Positions 8,671 to 18,873 of a DNA stretch of 64,000 nt are shown here, piece by piece. Position 1 is the first letter of the stretch. Every line of letters begins with the position of its first letter. Origin of the DNA: Lachnospiraceae bacterium (GTDB lineage Bacteria; Bacillota; Clostridia; Lachnospirales; Lachnospiraceae). Below the pieces are notes generated by a model. It searched no databases and had not been told where the DNA came from. It saw only the letters and a list, made by a program, of their open reading frames with translations. The DNA lies in NCBI GenBank assembly GCA_017622875.1, contig JAGAQG010000051.1:1-64000 (forward strand), given 5' to 3'. The translations under genes and the position numbers were made by a program.

Positions 8671-8693
8671 AAAAGGCATCCCGAAGGATGCCT
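8671..8693 (-). terminator. Terminator after the SleB-type hydrolase gene
   Basis: Perfect 8-bp stem AGGCATCC/GGATGCCT (8674-8681, 8686-8693) closed by a UUCG-type loop on the minus strand, with a T-rich tail. It lies nine bases beyond the stop of the gene at 8702. Confidence 0.9.
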
Positions 8694-8701
8694 GAATCTG
8701 T

Positions 8702-9724
8702 TTAGTAAAATACGTGTCCGCCGATTACAATGCTTGCCCCATTGACGCTTGATCCTGCTGACTTAAAGTGCGTGAAACTGCCTATATTGCTCACACCATT
8801 TATTGCTTCCTGTGCAGCCTGAAGGCAAGATGCTTTGACACCTCGTGCCATCACCTCATGTACCTTTGTGCTTGCATATGGGAACTGCCCCGCTGCATAG
8901 ATTACATCTGCAATCGTATTTGGATAGCGACCGCTTCTTACACGGTTCATAACAACTGCACCGACTGCAAGCTGACCTTCGTATGGCTGATTGCCGGATT
9001 CAATCTGAATCAGCGCACCAAGTAACTGCACTTCATTGCCGCTTGCTTTCACTGCTTCATAGTTTTTCTTTAATTCCGCTTTCTTTCTGGCAGCCTCTGC
9101 AGCCTCTTCTGCTGCTTTGATCTGCTCCATGGTCTGAGCTTCGCCAACCTCAAATTCCACAGTGGCATATTCCGCTTTGATATAAGCTCCTTCTTCGCCA
9201 TATTCAATTTTCAGCCAGCCATCTTCTTCGTCCAGTACATTCACCTTTTCTCCAAGGCCGATCAAATCTCTGGTCTTAGAATCCTCTGAAGCTTCTGCAC
9301 GAATCTTTAAGGTATCCGCAGTAATCGTAGCCACATAGCTGCAGTCTCTCTCTGCAATCTCTTTTGCGTCTGCGCCAAATTCCAGATATTCATTGGAAAT
9401 ATAACCCTCGCAGTCGCCGGATACGACTTTTGTCCATTCATCGCCCTGCTCAAGTACCTCTGCCGCACCGCCCTTGTATAAGCGTCCCACTGCTTCAGAT
9501 TCTGCACTCGCTTCTGAACGAATTGTTACATATTCTTTAACATTTGGCATACAGAGGTTTCTCCACTCTTCGAGGACCTCGTAATTTTCAAACTGTTCAC
9601 TTGTCATTGGTTCTACAACGTCCGCAATTCCTGCGTTTGCTGCTTCTCCCCAAGATACAAATCCGCAGGTGGTCAGCCATATAAATGTCAATACCAGCAG
9701 ACCTGTGATCTGTTTTCCTTTCAT
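8702..9724 (-). CDS. Secreted SH3-domain cell wall hydrolase (SleB family)
   Basis: A 340-residue exported protein. An N-terminal signal peptide (about 1-29, KGK then a hydrophobic run) is followed by two bacterial SH3 domains (roughly 60-115 and 130-185, each with an IRSEAS or IRAEAS start). An alanine/glutamate-rich coiled coil follows (about 193-225), then a C-terminal hydrolase_2 domain of the SleB/CwlJ type with QIESGNQPYEG and VVMNRVRSGRYP. SleB proteins are lytic transglycosylases acting on spore cortex or cell wall. The start at 9724 follows GGAGGG by eight bases. A cortex-specific role is not shown; the SH3 domains suggest general wall binding. Confidence 0.9.
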   Translation of the reverse strand: MKGKQITGLLVLTFIWLTTCGFVSWGEAANAGIADVVEPMTSEQFENYEVLEEWRNLCMPNVKEYVTIRSEASAESEAVGRLYKGGAAEVLEQGDEWTKVVSGDCEGYISNEYLEFGADAKEIAERDCSYVATITADTLKIRAEASEDSKTRDLIGLGEKVNVLDEEDGWLKIEYGEEGAYIKAEYATVEFEVGEAQTMEQIKAAEEAAEAARKKAELKKNYEAVKASGNEVQLLGALIQIESGNQPYEGQLAVGAVVMNRVRSGRYPNTIADVIYAAGQFPYASTKVHEVMARGVKASCLQAAQEAINGVSNIGSFTHFKSAGSSVNGASIVIGGHVFY

Positions 9725-9867
9725 GATAATACCCTCCATAATGTTACGAAAATATTACGCAATCTTTTTTGATTGTAACAAACATTTTAATATATGTCAA
9801 ATTTGCCCAGAATATGCTTGAAAATCCGCAGTTTCCAAAAAACATTACATCCGCTTTAAGCGCATAA

Positions 9868-9893
9868 AAAGGACCTGCATTTGCAGGTCCCTT
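9868..9893 (-). terminator. Terminator after the TrmH-family methyltransferase
   Basis: Perfect 9-bp stem GGACCTGCA/TGCAGGTCC (9871-9879, 9882-9890) with a T tract on the minus strand, directly after the stop at 9897. Confidence 0.93.
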
Positions 9894-9896
9894 AAA

Positions 9897-10670
9897 CTAT
9901 CTTCTCTGTCTGGAAGCCTCATACATAAGAATCGCCGCCGCTACCGCCGCATTTAAAGATTCCAGTTTCCCTTCCATCGGAATTTTAATATATTGTTTTG
10001 CTTTTTCTGAAAGCTCATCACTCAGCCCATTTCCCTCGTTGCCAATCAGAAATGCAGTCGGCCCCTGGTAGGACTCTTCATCGTAAAAACCCTCGCCCTT
10101 CAAATGAGCTGCGTAGGTTGTAATTCCCTTCCTATGGAGCTTATCCATATCCTCCAGCAGACTGTCTGTATAAAGGAATGGTACACGGTAGATGGATCCC
10201 ATGGTGGATCGAATGGTCTTTGGATTATAAATATCCACACAGCCGCGACTAAGCAGCACCCCTGTCACCCCGGCACCTTCTGCAGTCCGCATCATAGTTC
10301 CTAAGTTTCCAGGATCCTGGAGATTCTCAAGGACCAGCAGCAGCGGAGCCTCCCCGTCAGTCAGCTCATCCAGCGTATATTTTTTCTGCTTCATCACACA
10401 CAGTACACCCTGCGGTGTTTTTGTATCTGCCACATGATTAAAAACTTCTGTTTTCAGCACTTCATAAGGAATCCACTCAAGACAGTTTTTCAACGTGCCC
10501 TTTTCATAAAGTTCTTCTGAAATGTACGCCTTTACGATCTCATCCCTTGGTGCTTCCTGAAACATTTTGACACCTTCTACCACGTAGACGCCCTGTTCCG
10601 TGCGGACCTTTGATTTTTTGATTAACTGTGCCAGGTTCTTTACCTGAGCATTTGCTGTACTTGTGATCAT
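9897..10670 (-). CDS. TrmH/SpoU-family RNA 2'-O-methyltransferase
   Basis: A 257-residue SPOUT methyltransferase that modifies ribose 2'-hydroxyls in rRNA or tRNA with S-adenosylmethionine. All three SpoU motifs are visible: motif 1 NLQDPGNLGTMMRTAEGAG around 117-135, motif 2 FLIGNEGNGLS near 205-215, and motif 3 IPMEGKLESLNAAVAAAI near 230-247, forming the trefoil knot. The N-terminal substrate-binding domain (about 1-95) starts with STANAQVKNLAQL. The target nucleotide is not predictable. It begins one base after the pfkA stop, so it is cotranscribed with pfkA. Confidence 0.93.
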   Translation of the reverse strand: MITSTANAQVKNLAQLIKKSKVRTEQGVYVVEGVKMFQEAPRDEIVKAYISEELYEKGTLKNCLEWIPYEVLKTEVFNHVADTKTPQGVLCVMKQKKYTLDELTDGEAPLLLVLENLQDPGNLGTMMRTAEGAGVTGVLLSRGCVDIYNPKTIRSTMGSIYRVPFLYTDSLLEDMDKLHRKGITTYAAHLKGEGFYDEESYQGPTAFLIGNEGNGLSDELSEKAKQYIKIPMEGKLESLNAAVAAAILMYEASRQRR

Positions 10671-10671
10671 A

Positions 10672-11670
<999 letters not shown>

Positions 11671-14600
11671 TTAAGTCCTCGTTATAGCTTTTAGAGTTCT
11701 GATTTTAATGTTCTGCTCACCGAATTGCTGCTTTAATGCTGCGATCAGGGGATCGGCAAGCGATATATTTCTGTTTGGCGGGTATTTTTTCCACTGCTTT
11801 TCCTTCGCAAGATAGGCCACTACCGGCACATCTCCCTCGTACGCTTTTAGGGAGTTGAGCATACGAACTTCCTGCTTTGCAAATGTTTCCTTATCCGCAA
11901 ACTGAATCCATAATTCTTTTTTCTCCTGCTCGAACGGAATGATTTTTTCACAGATCAATCTGCTTGGCTTATCATCCTCACAGGAGACACGTCCCTGTAC
12001 AAATGCCTTTGCATCCTGCTCTAATGCAGCCGCATTGTTTTCGTAGTCACGTGGAAACACAATCACTTCTACGGTTCCAAGCAAATCTTCAATGGTAAGA
12101 TATGCCATCTGTTTACTTGTCTTCGTTAATTTTACACTCTTTTCACTAATAATACCACCAATGATTGCTTTTTCTCCATCCATGACCTTGGTGGTTCCGG
12201 TCTCTTCGTCCAGCATGAAATCTGCGGAAGTATGGGAGATTGCTTTTCTCCAGCGTTCTTCACATTCCTCCAAAGGATGTCCGCTAAGGTAAACACCCAG
12301 AACCTCTTTTTCAAAGGAAAGACGCTCACTCTGGTCAAATTCTCCTACGTCCGGCATCTGAATTTCCATCGATGCCTTGACATCCTCATCTACGAAATCG
12401 AATAATGAGAGCTGCCCTGTTAAAGAATTTTTCTTATCTCTGGCTGCTTCATCCATAATTCGCACATAGATGATCATTTTCTGTTTTCTGGTTCCTTCCA
12501 GGCAATCGAGGGCACCGGATTTAATAAAGTTTTCAATCGTTCGCTTATTGACTTCTTTATTACTTAATCGGGTAATAAAATCTTTCAGGCTTGTATAAAT
12601 ACCATTTTCTTTACGTTCTGCAACGATTGCATCAATGACAGAACGTCCAATGCTCTTAATGGCGGAAAGTCCATAATGAATTCCTTTTTCGGAAACAGAA
12701 AATCCCGCATATCCCACATTGATATCCGGCGGCAGGATTGCAATGCCCATGCTCTTACAAGTCAGAATATATTCTGCCACTTTTGATGGATTATCAATCA
12801 CGGAAGTCATCAGGGCCGCCATAAATTCTACCGGATAATAATATTTTAACCATGCGGTCTGGTAAGATACCACTGCATAAGCTGCCGCATGAGATTTATT
12901 AAATGCGTATTTCGCAAAATCTGTCATATCATCGAAGATCTTGTTTGCAGTCTTTTCAGGAATGCCTCGGGAAATACAGCCAGGAACTCCTTCCGCCTCA
13001 TTTCCATAGACAAAGTTCTTACGCTCCTGTTCCATAACGGAAGCTTTTTTCTTACTCATAGCTCGACGCACAAGGTCCGCTCGGCCAAGGGTATAACCTG
13101 CCAGTTTCTGTACAATCTGCATTACCTGTTCCTGATATACAATACAGCCATAGGTCGGCTCTAAGATGCTTCGAAGCTCTTCACAGTCATAGGTAATGGT
13201 CTCCGGATGATCTTTTCCTTTAATATATTGCGGAATGAAATCCATTGGGCCAGGTCGGTAAAGGGAAATTCCCGCGATGATATCTTCCAGGCTCTTCGGT
13301 TTTAACTCCTTCATGAAGCTTTTCATGCCCGCACTTTCAAGCTGGAAGATACCGTCACACTTTCCTGTGCCGATAGAAGCTAAAACTTTTTTATCATCAT
13401 AATCTATTTTATCAATATCAATAGCAACGCCTTTGGTCTTTTTTACCATGTTAACAGCATTTTGAATTACTGTCAGTGTTCGAAGACCAAGGAAATCCAT
13501 TTTCAGAAGTCCCAATTCTTCCAGTGTTGTCATGGTAAACTGAGTGGTAATGGAACCGTCAGAACCTCTGGACAATGGAACATATTCATCCACCGATTTC
13601 TGACTGATCACGACTCCGGCAGCATGCATGGAGGTATGTCTCGGAAGTCCCTCCAGACGTTTTGCCATGTCGATCAGTTCGTGAACATCCGGATTCTCTT
13701 CGTAGTTTTTCCGAAGCTCCGGATTGACTTTTAACGCTCTGTCAATCGTAATATTTAATTCCTGCGGAATCTGTTTTGCCGTCTGATCGCAGAGCTGGTA
13801 TGGAAGATCCATGGCGCGTCCGACATCACGGATCGCGTTGCGGGCTGCCAGCGTACCAAAGGTAACAATCTGTACCACACGGTCTTTTCCATATTTTTCT
13901 ACAACGTAATCAATGACTTCCTGACGTCTTTCAAAGCAGAAGTCAACGTCGATATCAGGCATAGATACTCGTTCCGGGTTTAGGAATCGCTCAAACAGCA
14001 GACTGTATTTCATCGGGTCGATGGTTGTAATCCCAAGGGTATAAGAAACAATACTTCCCGCAGCACTTCCTCGTCCCGGTCCTACCGCAATACCGTGATC
14101 TTTGGCATATTTGATAAAATCCCAAACAATCAGGAAATAGTCTACATAACCCATTTTCTGAATGATGCCAAGCTCATAAGTCAACTGATCTTCTAATTCT
14201 TTTTCATGATTCGGATAACATCTCTCCAAACCTTCAAAGCAAAGCTTGTTTAAATATTCCCAGGACGTATACCCTTCCGGCACATCGTATTTTGGAAGCT
14301 TTGTTACACCAAATTCAATTTCCACATTACAGCGTTCCGCAATTTTATGGGTATTTTCCAGGGCTTGCAGCGCATATGGAAAAAGTTCTGCCATCTCTTC
14401 CGGCGTTTTTATATAATATTGTCCGCCCTCGTAACGCATACGATTTTCATCAGATAATTTTTTGCCAGTCTGTAAACAGAGTAAAATATCATGAGGCTTT
14501 TCATCCTCTGCGTAAGTGTAATGAACATCGTTTGTCGCGACCAGTTCAATGCCCGTATCCTGGCTGAGACGTAAAAGCTCCATATTTACACGCTTCTGCT

Positions 14601-15144
14601 CAGGCAGGCCATGATCCTGCAATTCCAGGAAGAAATTTCCTTTTCCGAAAATGCTTTCATAGCGAAGGGCTGCTTTTTTACCTTCTTCATAAAAGCCTCT
14701 ATTTAAATATTTCTGTACTTCTCCGGCAAGACAGGCACTTAATGCAATAATCCCTTCATGGTATTTTTCCAATACCTCCATATCTACTCGAGGCTTATAA
14801 TAATACCCTTCTGTGAAACCTTTTGAGACAATCTTCATCAGATTGCTATAGCCTTCATTGTTCTCTGCCAGAAGTACCAGATGATAATATCTGTCTTCGT
14901 TATTCCCGATTTCTCTGTCAAAACGGGAATTAGGAGTCACATAAACCTCACAGCCTAAGATCGGACGGATTCCCTCCGCTTTGGCAGCACGATAAAAGTC
15001 AATGACTCCGAACATGACTCCGTGATCAGTAATTGCCACGCTGTCCATGCCAAGCTCTTTGACTCTTAAAACACATTCTTTAATTTTGTTGGAACCGTCC
15101 AGAAGACTGTATTCCGTATGCACGTGCAGATGTGTGAAATTCAT
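11671..15144 (-). CDS. dnaE: DNA polymerase III alpha subunit, DnaE type
   Basis: A 1157-residue replicative polymerase. The N-terminal PHP domain opens with HLHVHTEYSLLDG and keeps further metal-binding histidines. The C-family polymerase active site includes PDIDVDFCFERR near residue 405 and GPGRGSAAGS just before it. Helix-hairpin-helix and an OB-fold domain (GGIISEKSVKLTK region) occupy the C-terminal quarter. The start was set at the ATG giving MNFTHLHVH, which begins the PHP domain; the longer frame adds 23 non-conserved residues across a promoter-like AT-rich stretch. A separate PolC is expected elsewhere in the genome, as in other Firmicutes. Confidence 0.97.
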   Translation of the reverse strand: MNFTHLHVHTEYSLLDGSNKIKECVLRVKELGMDSVAITDHGVMFGVIDFYRAAKAEGIRPILGCEVYVTPNSRFDREIGNNEDRYYHLVLLAENNEGYSNLMKIVSKGFTEGYYYKPRVDMEVLEKYHEGIIALSACLAGEVQKYLNRGFYEEGKKAALRYESIFGKGNFFLELQDHGLPEQKRVNMELLRLSQDTGIELVATNDVHYTYAEDEKPHDILLCLQTGKKLSDENRMRYEGGQYYIKTPEEMAELFPYALQALENTHKIAERCNVEIEFGVTKLPKYDVPEGYTSWEYLNKLCFEGLERCYPNHEKELEDQLTYELGIIQKMGYVDYFLIVWDFIKYAKDHGIAVGPGRGSAAGSIVSYTLGITTIDPMKYSLLFERFLNPERVSMPDIDVDFCFERRQEVIDYVVEKYGKDRVVQIVTFGTLAARNAIRDVGRAMDLPYQLCDQTAKQIPQELNITIDRALKVNPELRKNYEENPDVHELIDMAKRLEGLPRHTSMHAAGVVISQKSVDEYVPLSRGSDGSITTQFTMTTLEELGLLKMDFLGLRTLTVIQNAVNMVKKTKGVAIDIDKIDYDDKKVLASIGTGKCDGIFQLESAGMKSFMKELKPKSLEDIIAGISLYRPGPMDFIPQYIKGKDHPETITYDCEELRSILEPTYGCIVYQEQVMQIVQKLAGYTLGRADLVRRAMSKKKASVMEQERKNFVYGNEAEGVPGCISRGIPEKTANKIFDDMTDFAKYAFNKSHAAAYAVVSYQTAWLKYYYPVEFMAALMTSVIDNPSKVAEYILTCKSMGIAILPPDINVGYAGFSVSEKGIHYGLSAIKSIGRSVIDAIVAERKENGIYTSLKDFITRLSNKEVNKRTIENFIKSGALDCLEGTRKQKMIIYVRIMDEAARDKKNSLTGQLSLFDFVDEDVKASMEIQMPDVGEFDQSERLSFEKEVLGVYLSGHPLEECEERWRKAISHTSADFMLDEETGTTKVMDGEKAIIGGIISEKSVKLTKTSKQMAYLTIEDLLGTVEVIVFPRDYENNAAALEQDAKAFVQGRVSCEDDKPSRLICEKIIPFEQEKKELWIQFADKETFAKQEVRMLNSLKAYEGDVPVVAYLAKEKQWKKYPPNRNISLADPLIAALKQQFGEQNIKIRTLKAITRT

Positions 15145-15192
15145 GGTTTTCTCTCTTTCAAAATTTTTGCGTATAATCGGTTTTATTATACA

Positions 15193-15225
15193 CAAAAAAA
15201 GGGAAACACACAATCGTTGTTTCCC
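15193..15225 (-). terminator. Terminator after the HPr-like gene
   Basis: Stem GGGAAAC/GTTTCCC (15201-15207, 15219-15225) followed on the minus strand by seven T residues. It separates the HPr-like gene from dnaE. Confidence 0.88.
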
Positions 15226-15255
15226 CTCATTTATTACTTTTCTATATTGCGTAAA

Positions 15256-15492
15256 TTATTCGCCATCCATCATGAAGTTAATTAACTTGTCGATATCTTC
15301 TCTTTCGTATGCAATGACTTCCAGTTCTGGAATTTCTCCATTAGAGAAAATGTTTGCCATAGATACGTACTGGCATAATTTGGATTTCAGGTTCAGTCTG
15401 TCGCCTTCGCCTGTTACTAACTCAACTTTTCCTTTGCAGGAATCTACGACTTTAAAAAATCCATTGATATTTGTGATATTAGTTACTTTCAT
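15256..15492 (-). CDS. Degenerate HPr-like small protein
   Basis: A 78-residue protein whose pattern resembles the HPr fold: a strand with an Asn (NINGFFKVV), a glycine-rich turn (CKGKVELVTGEGD), the helix N-L-K-S-K-L at about 34-39, and a final ELEVIAYEREDIDKLINFM strand-helix. The phosphocarrier histidine of true HPr is missing, so it cannot act in the PTS phosphorelay. Similar HPr-like paralogues occur upstream of dnaE in Lachnospiraceae; that is from memory. GGAGG lies before the start. It may have a regulatory or structural role; function unknown. Confidence 0.6.
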   Translation of the reverse strand: MKVTNITNINGFFKVVDSCKGKVELVTGEGDRLNLKSKLCQYVSMANIFSNGEIPELEVIAYEREDIDKLINFMMDGE

Positions 15493-15654
15493 TGTGATTC
15501 CTCCTCTTTATTTTCACATCGTTTCGTAAACTTCGTTTACACCGTCAGTATAGCATTGTTACCAAAATTTGCAAGCTAATTTTGTGCAAAATCACAATTT
15601 TGTGAATTTTTCATCAATTGCCCAAAAGGCAAAATCTGTTTTTGGAAATTTTTA

Positions 15655-16491
15655 CTATTTTACTTTTAAAATACGGTTTTCAGTTATCTCAATTTTGCCT
15701 TCTTTATAGAGTTTTCCTACTGCACGTTTGAATGCATTTTTACTCATTTTGAATTCTCTCTGGATGATTTCCGGGGATACTTTATCATTAAATGGAAGAA
15801 CTCCTTCGAATTCGTCGATGACCTGCATGACGTACTGCGCATCTTCGTCCATCTGTAAATGTGCTTTCTGTCGAATGCTTAAATCCAGCTTGCCATCTGC
15901 TTTCACTGCAGTAACTCGTGCTTCTACCATGTCACCAATTTCATATTCTCCGTGAAATTCCTTTGCAGGAATCAGGGCAGAATATTGATTATCTACTGCT
16001 ACAAATGCTCCAAAATTCTTGCTGATCTCATAAATAACACCTTTTACAGTATCTTCTTTTTTATAAGGTGAATCTTTTTTCAAATATTCGTATACGTTCA
16101 TGGTCGCACAAAGACGGCTGCTCTTATCAATATACATTGCAGCCAGAACCTCTTCTCCCGTGCGTACCTTTCTTGTCTGCTGTTTAAATGGCAGGAATAA
16201 ATCCTTTTCCAGACCACAGTCTAAGAATGCACCGATCTTTCCTACTTCTTTTACTGTCAGCACTGCCAGCTCGCCTAACGTAATCTTCGGCACTGCTGTG
16301 GTAGCAATGAGACGGTCTTTGGAATCTCTATAGATAAATACTTCGATTTTACTTCCATTTTCTATTCCTTCCGGTACCTGTTTCTTTGGAAGGAGCACTT
16401 TATCTGTACTTCCCGCTTCTTCTGCAAGATAGACTCCGAATTCTACCTTCTTTACAACTTCCAGTGTCTGTTTCTTTCCTAATTCGATCAT
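15655..16491 (-). CDS. S1 RNA-binding protein of the CvfB/YitL family
   Basis: A 278-residue protein with three tandem S1-type OB folds (about 1-62, 65-130 and 138-205; the third has the canonical GVIYEISKNFGAFVAVD strand pattern). A C-terminal winged helix (about 212-278, with VSPEIIQREFKMSKNAFKRA) completes it, the domain order of CvfB. CvfB proteins bind RNA and affect virulence or regulatory gene expression in Staphylococcus; the role here is unknown. I chose 16491 because GAGG lies nine bases upstream and the conserved MIELG opening begins there. It follows the thioesterase gene on the same strand. Confidence 0.87.
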   Translation of the reverse strand: MIELGKKQTLEVVKKVEFGVYLAEEAGSTDKVLLPKKQVPEGIENGSKIEVFIYRDSKDRLIATTAVPKITLGELAVLTVKEVGKIGAFLDCGLEKDLFLPFKQQTRKVRTGEEVLAAMYIDKSSRLCATMNVYEYLKKDSPYKKEDTVKGVIYEISKNFGAFVAVDNQYSALIPAKEFHGEYEIGDMVEARVTAVKADGKLDLSIRQKAHLQMDEDAQYVMQVIDEFEGVLPFNDKVSPEIIQREFKMSKNAFKRAVGKLYKEGKIEITENRILKVK

Positions 16492-16531
16492 GTTTTTCGT
16501 CCTCTCTTCATATTGCACTTATCGTTTTTTA

Positions 16532-17242
16532 CTATTTACGTGCCAAAAATTCTACTACAGTAAACGCATTGTCCGCTTCGTCATTCAGGCTGACAATGAC
16601 TTTTTTATCTTCATAATGTACCTGCGGACAGATCTTATCACCTAACAAGGCAGATTTTTTATATTCCGCTCTCATCTGTGCGATTTCGAAATCCTTTGGC
16701 AAATACAGACCGGCCATCTTTACATACTGCCCGTTGTTTACATGATGATTTGTATCCAGATGATGAATTTCTACCGAAAATGCAGGCTCGCTCACCATTC
16801 CCTCCGGCAGTGCAATCTTTCTGTCTGCATATTCCATATCATATTTTGGTTCTAATGTATAGAGTTTTATCACTTCATCATCTACTCTGACCGGACGGCC
16901 TGTTTCTGAATTTAAATAGGTCCAGAGGCTGTTTGCATAGGCAAGAACCCGTCCATCCTCTCCATACATGATGAAATTACGACTGCCTAAAAACCTGTTG
17001 TAATCATATGGCCAGGTTCCTGTTGTAATCTTTTCTCCAATCTTTGGATATTCATTGACAACGATCTGCCAGGATGAAAGCACCCACACACGATGCAGGG
17101 CTTCTACCGCTTCCATACCGTTTCCAAGGTCCTCCGACTGAAAGGTACTGCAGTCCTGAAAATAATTGACGATGCTGTCTAATGTCAGGCGCTTGTCCTC
17201 GCCCACTTCACTGAATCTGACTCTTCCGTCCCATTTGTACAT
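16532..17242 (-). CDS. Acyl-ACP thioesterase
   Basis: A 236-residue double hot-dog enzyme of the FatA/FatB-like family (acyl-ACP_TE), which releases free fatty acids from acyl carrier protein. The first hot-dog includes LDSIVNYFQDCSTFQSEDLG (about 21-40) and the second carries the catalytic segment HHLDTNHHVNNGQY near 160-175, with the conserved Asn and His. The W-P-Y-D-Y-N-R-F-L-G-S-R motif near 77-88 is also typical. It is cytoplasmic and without a targeting peptide, as in anaerobic Firmicutes. The gene is first in a two-gene run with the CvfB-like gene. Confidence 0.92.
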   Translation of the reverse strand: MYKWDGRVRFSEVGEDKRLTLDSIVNYFQDCSTFQSEDLGNGMEAVEALHRVWVLSSWQIVVNEYPKIGEKITTGTWPYDYNRFLGSRNFIMYGEDGRVLAYANSLWTYLNSETGRPVRVDDEVIKLYTLEPKYDMEYADRKIALPEGMVSEPAFSVEIHHLDTNHHVNNGQYVKMAGLYLPKDFEIAQMRAEYKKSALLGDKICPQVHYEDKKVIVSLNDEADNAFTVVEFLARK

Positions 17243-17395
17243 GTATCTTCCTCCTGTTCATACGGTAATAGTATACATGAAATCCCATAGATTTCCTACT
17301 AAAATCTTTCTAAAATCAGGAAATCTCCTTTGACTATCTGCGTAACATTTTTTATACTGAATTTAAGGGTATTTATTTTTTCGGGGGAACACAAA

Positions 17396-18256
17396 ATGAA
17401 TTTTGATTTTAAAAAAGACATAAAGAGAATTGTTGTCATTTGTATTGCTTCGGTGGTCATGGCTCTAAACATCAAGACCTTTGTCCGTACCGGCGGGCTG
17501 TATCCGGGCGGTGCTACGGGGCTTACGATTCTGATCCAGAGCATTGCATCGCAGTTTTTTCATATTGAACTTCCATATACGGTCATCAATCTTTTGCTGA
17601 ATGCATTTCCCGTTTACATTGGATTTAAATTTATCGGCAAAAAATTTACTTTATTTTCTTTACTGACGATCGTATTGACCAGTACCTTAACGGACATCCT
17701 GCCAGGTTATCCAATTACCTATGATACACTTTTGATCAGTATTTTTGGCGGTATCATCAATGGTGCAGCCATCAGCCTTGTACTTTCTGTGGATGCTACC
17801 ACCGGCGGAACAGATTTTATCGGAATCTTCCTTTCTCAAAAAAAAGGCGTAGATTCCTGGAATATGGTTCTCGGTATCAATGCATGCATCATCGGTATCG
17901 CAGGTCTATTATTTGGATGGGACAAGGCACTGTACTCTATTATTTATCAGTATGCTTCTACCCAGATGCTGCATATGCTTTATCAGAAATTCCAGAAAAC
18001 TACGCTTTTTATCGTTACCAATAAGCCGCACCTTGTTTGTCAGATGATCAAGGAGATCACCCATCACGGTGCGACCATTATGGAAGGGGAAGGCTCTTAC
18101 GAACACAAGGAACGAAGTGTTGTATACTCCGTCGTTTCCCGAGGGGAGACTGATAAAATCGTACATACGATCCGCCAGATCGATAAAAAAGCGTTTATTA
18201 ATACGATCAAGACCGATCAGGTGGCTGGACGATTTTATCAGGCACCGACGGATTAA
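17396..18256 (+). CDS. YitT-family membrane protein
   Basis: A 286-residue integral membrane protein with about five transmembrane helices in the first 180 residues (YitT/DUF161 domain, with the GGLYPGGATG loop near 33-42 and TTGGTDFIGIF near 138). A soluble C-terminal DUF2179 domain of about 75 residues follows. YitT proteins are widespread in Firmicutes and often multicopy; transport activity is suspected but the substrate is unknown. The start at 17396 follows GGGGGA by seven bases. The gene points away from the thioesterase operon and converges with the SIS-domain gene, ending two bases before its stop. Confidence 0.9.
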   Translation: MNFDFKKDIKRIVVICIASVVMALNIKTFVRTGGLYPGGATGLTILIQSIASQFFHIELPYTVINLLLNAFPVYIGFKFIGKKFTLFSLLTIVLTSTLTDILPGYPITYDTLLISIFGGIINGAAISLVLSVDATTGGTDFIGIFLSQKKGVDSWNMVLGINACIIGIAGLLFGWDKALYSIIYQYASTQMLHMLYQKFQKTTLFIVTNKPHLVCQMIKEITHHGATIMEGEGSYEHKERSVVYSVVSRGETDKIVHTIRQIDKKAFINTIKTDQVAGRFYQAPTD

Positions 18257-18258
18257 TT

Positions 18259-18864
18259 TTAGTCTTGTTTTATACTGGCACCCAGGGTTCCACCCGGGTG
18301 CCATTTTACGTACTGCTTTGGTGTCAGACCTTTTTCATTCTGGAGCAGAATACTTAAGCACTGTAAGATGATGATTTCTGCCAGAATAGAAGCTCGAGGA
18401 GGTTTATTCAGAAAATCCCCCTCCTGCGCTACTCCTGCTGTCAAAACCACATCTCCCTGCTTCGCCAGCCACGAATGAGCGTTTCCTGTCACAGAAATGA
18501 TTTTTGCACCATTTCCTTTCAGAGTCTCCACGGTCGCTTTTAATTCTGTCGTTTCTCCACTGTTACTGATAGAGATCACCACATCCCCGGAAGCTACCTG
18601 CCCGGAGCTTCCATGGACCGCTTCCGTACCATGAAGCTCATAGCATCTCGTACCTGTAGAAGACAAAAGGGACGCGATATATCCCGCTACGTGACCGGGC
18701 TTTCCAATCCCGGTCACATGGACCCGGTTTCCCTCGCTTTCCGCTTCCAGAATGAGCATTTTTGCTTTTTCCAATGCTCCATAATCAATCTTTTCAATGA
18801 ATCTGCTTATTTCTTCTGTTTCAATACGCAGAAATTCCTTCACCTGCTGCTCTGTATTTCCCAT
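18259..18864 (-). CDS. SIS-domain phosphosugar isomerase (KpsF/GutQ-like)
   Basis: A 201-residue sugar isomerase domain protein. The SIS fold spans about 35-165, with GIGKPGHVA near 52-60 and the sugar-phosphate loop SNSGETTE near 98-105, plus HPGGTLG close to the C-terminus, all hallmarks of the KpsF/GutQ arabinose-5-phosphate isomerase group. The CBS pair of full-length KpsF is absent. It is the last gene of the PTS operon, ten bases after the aldolase. It probably interconverts an aldose and a ketose phosphate in the pathway for the transported sugar; the substrate is not known. AAGGAG precedes the start. Confidence 0.88.
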   Translation of the reverse strand: MGNTEQQVKEFLRIETEEISRFIEKIDYGALEKAKMLILEAESEGNRVHVTGIGKPGHVAGYIASLLSSTGTRCYELHGTEAVHGSSGQVASGDVVISISNSGETTELKATVETLKGNGAKIISVTGNAHSWLAKQGDVVLTAGVAQEGDFLNKPPRASILAEIIILQCLSILLQNEKGLTPKQYVKWHPGGTLGASIKQD

Positions 18865-18873
18865 AGGACTCCT

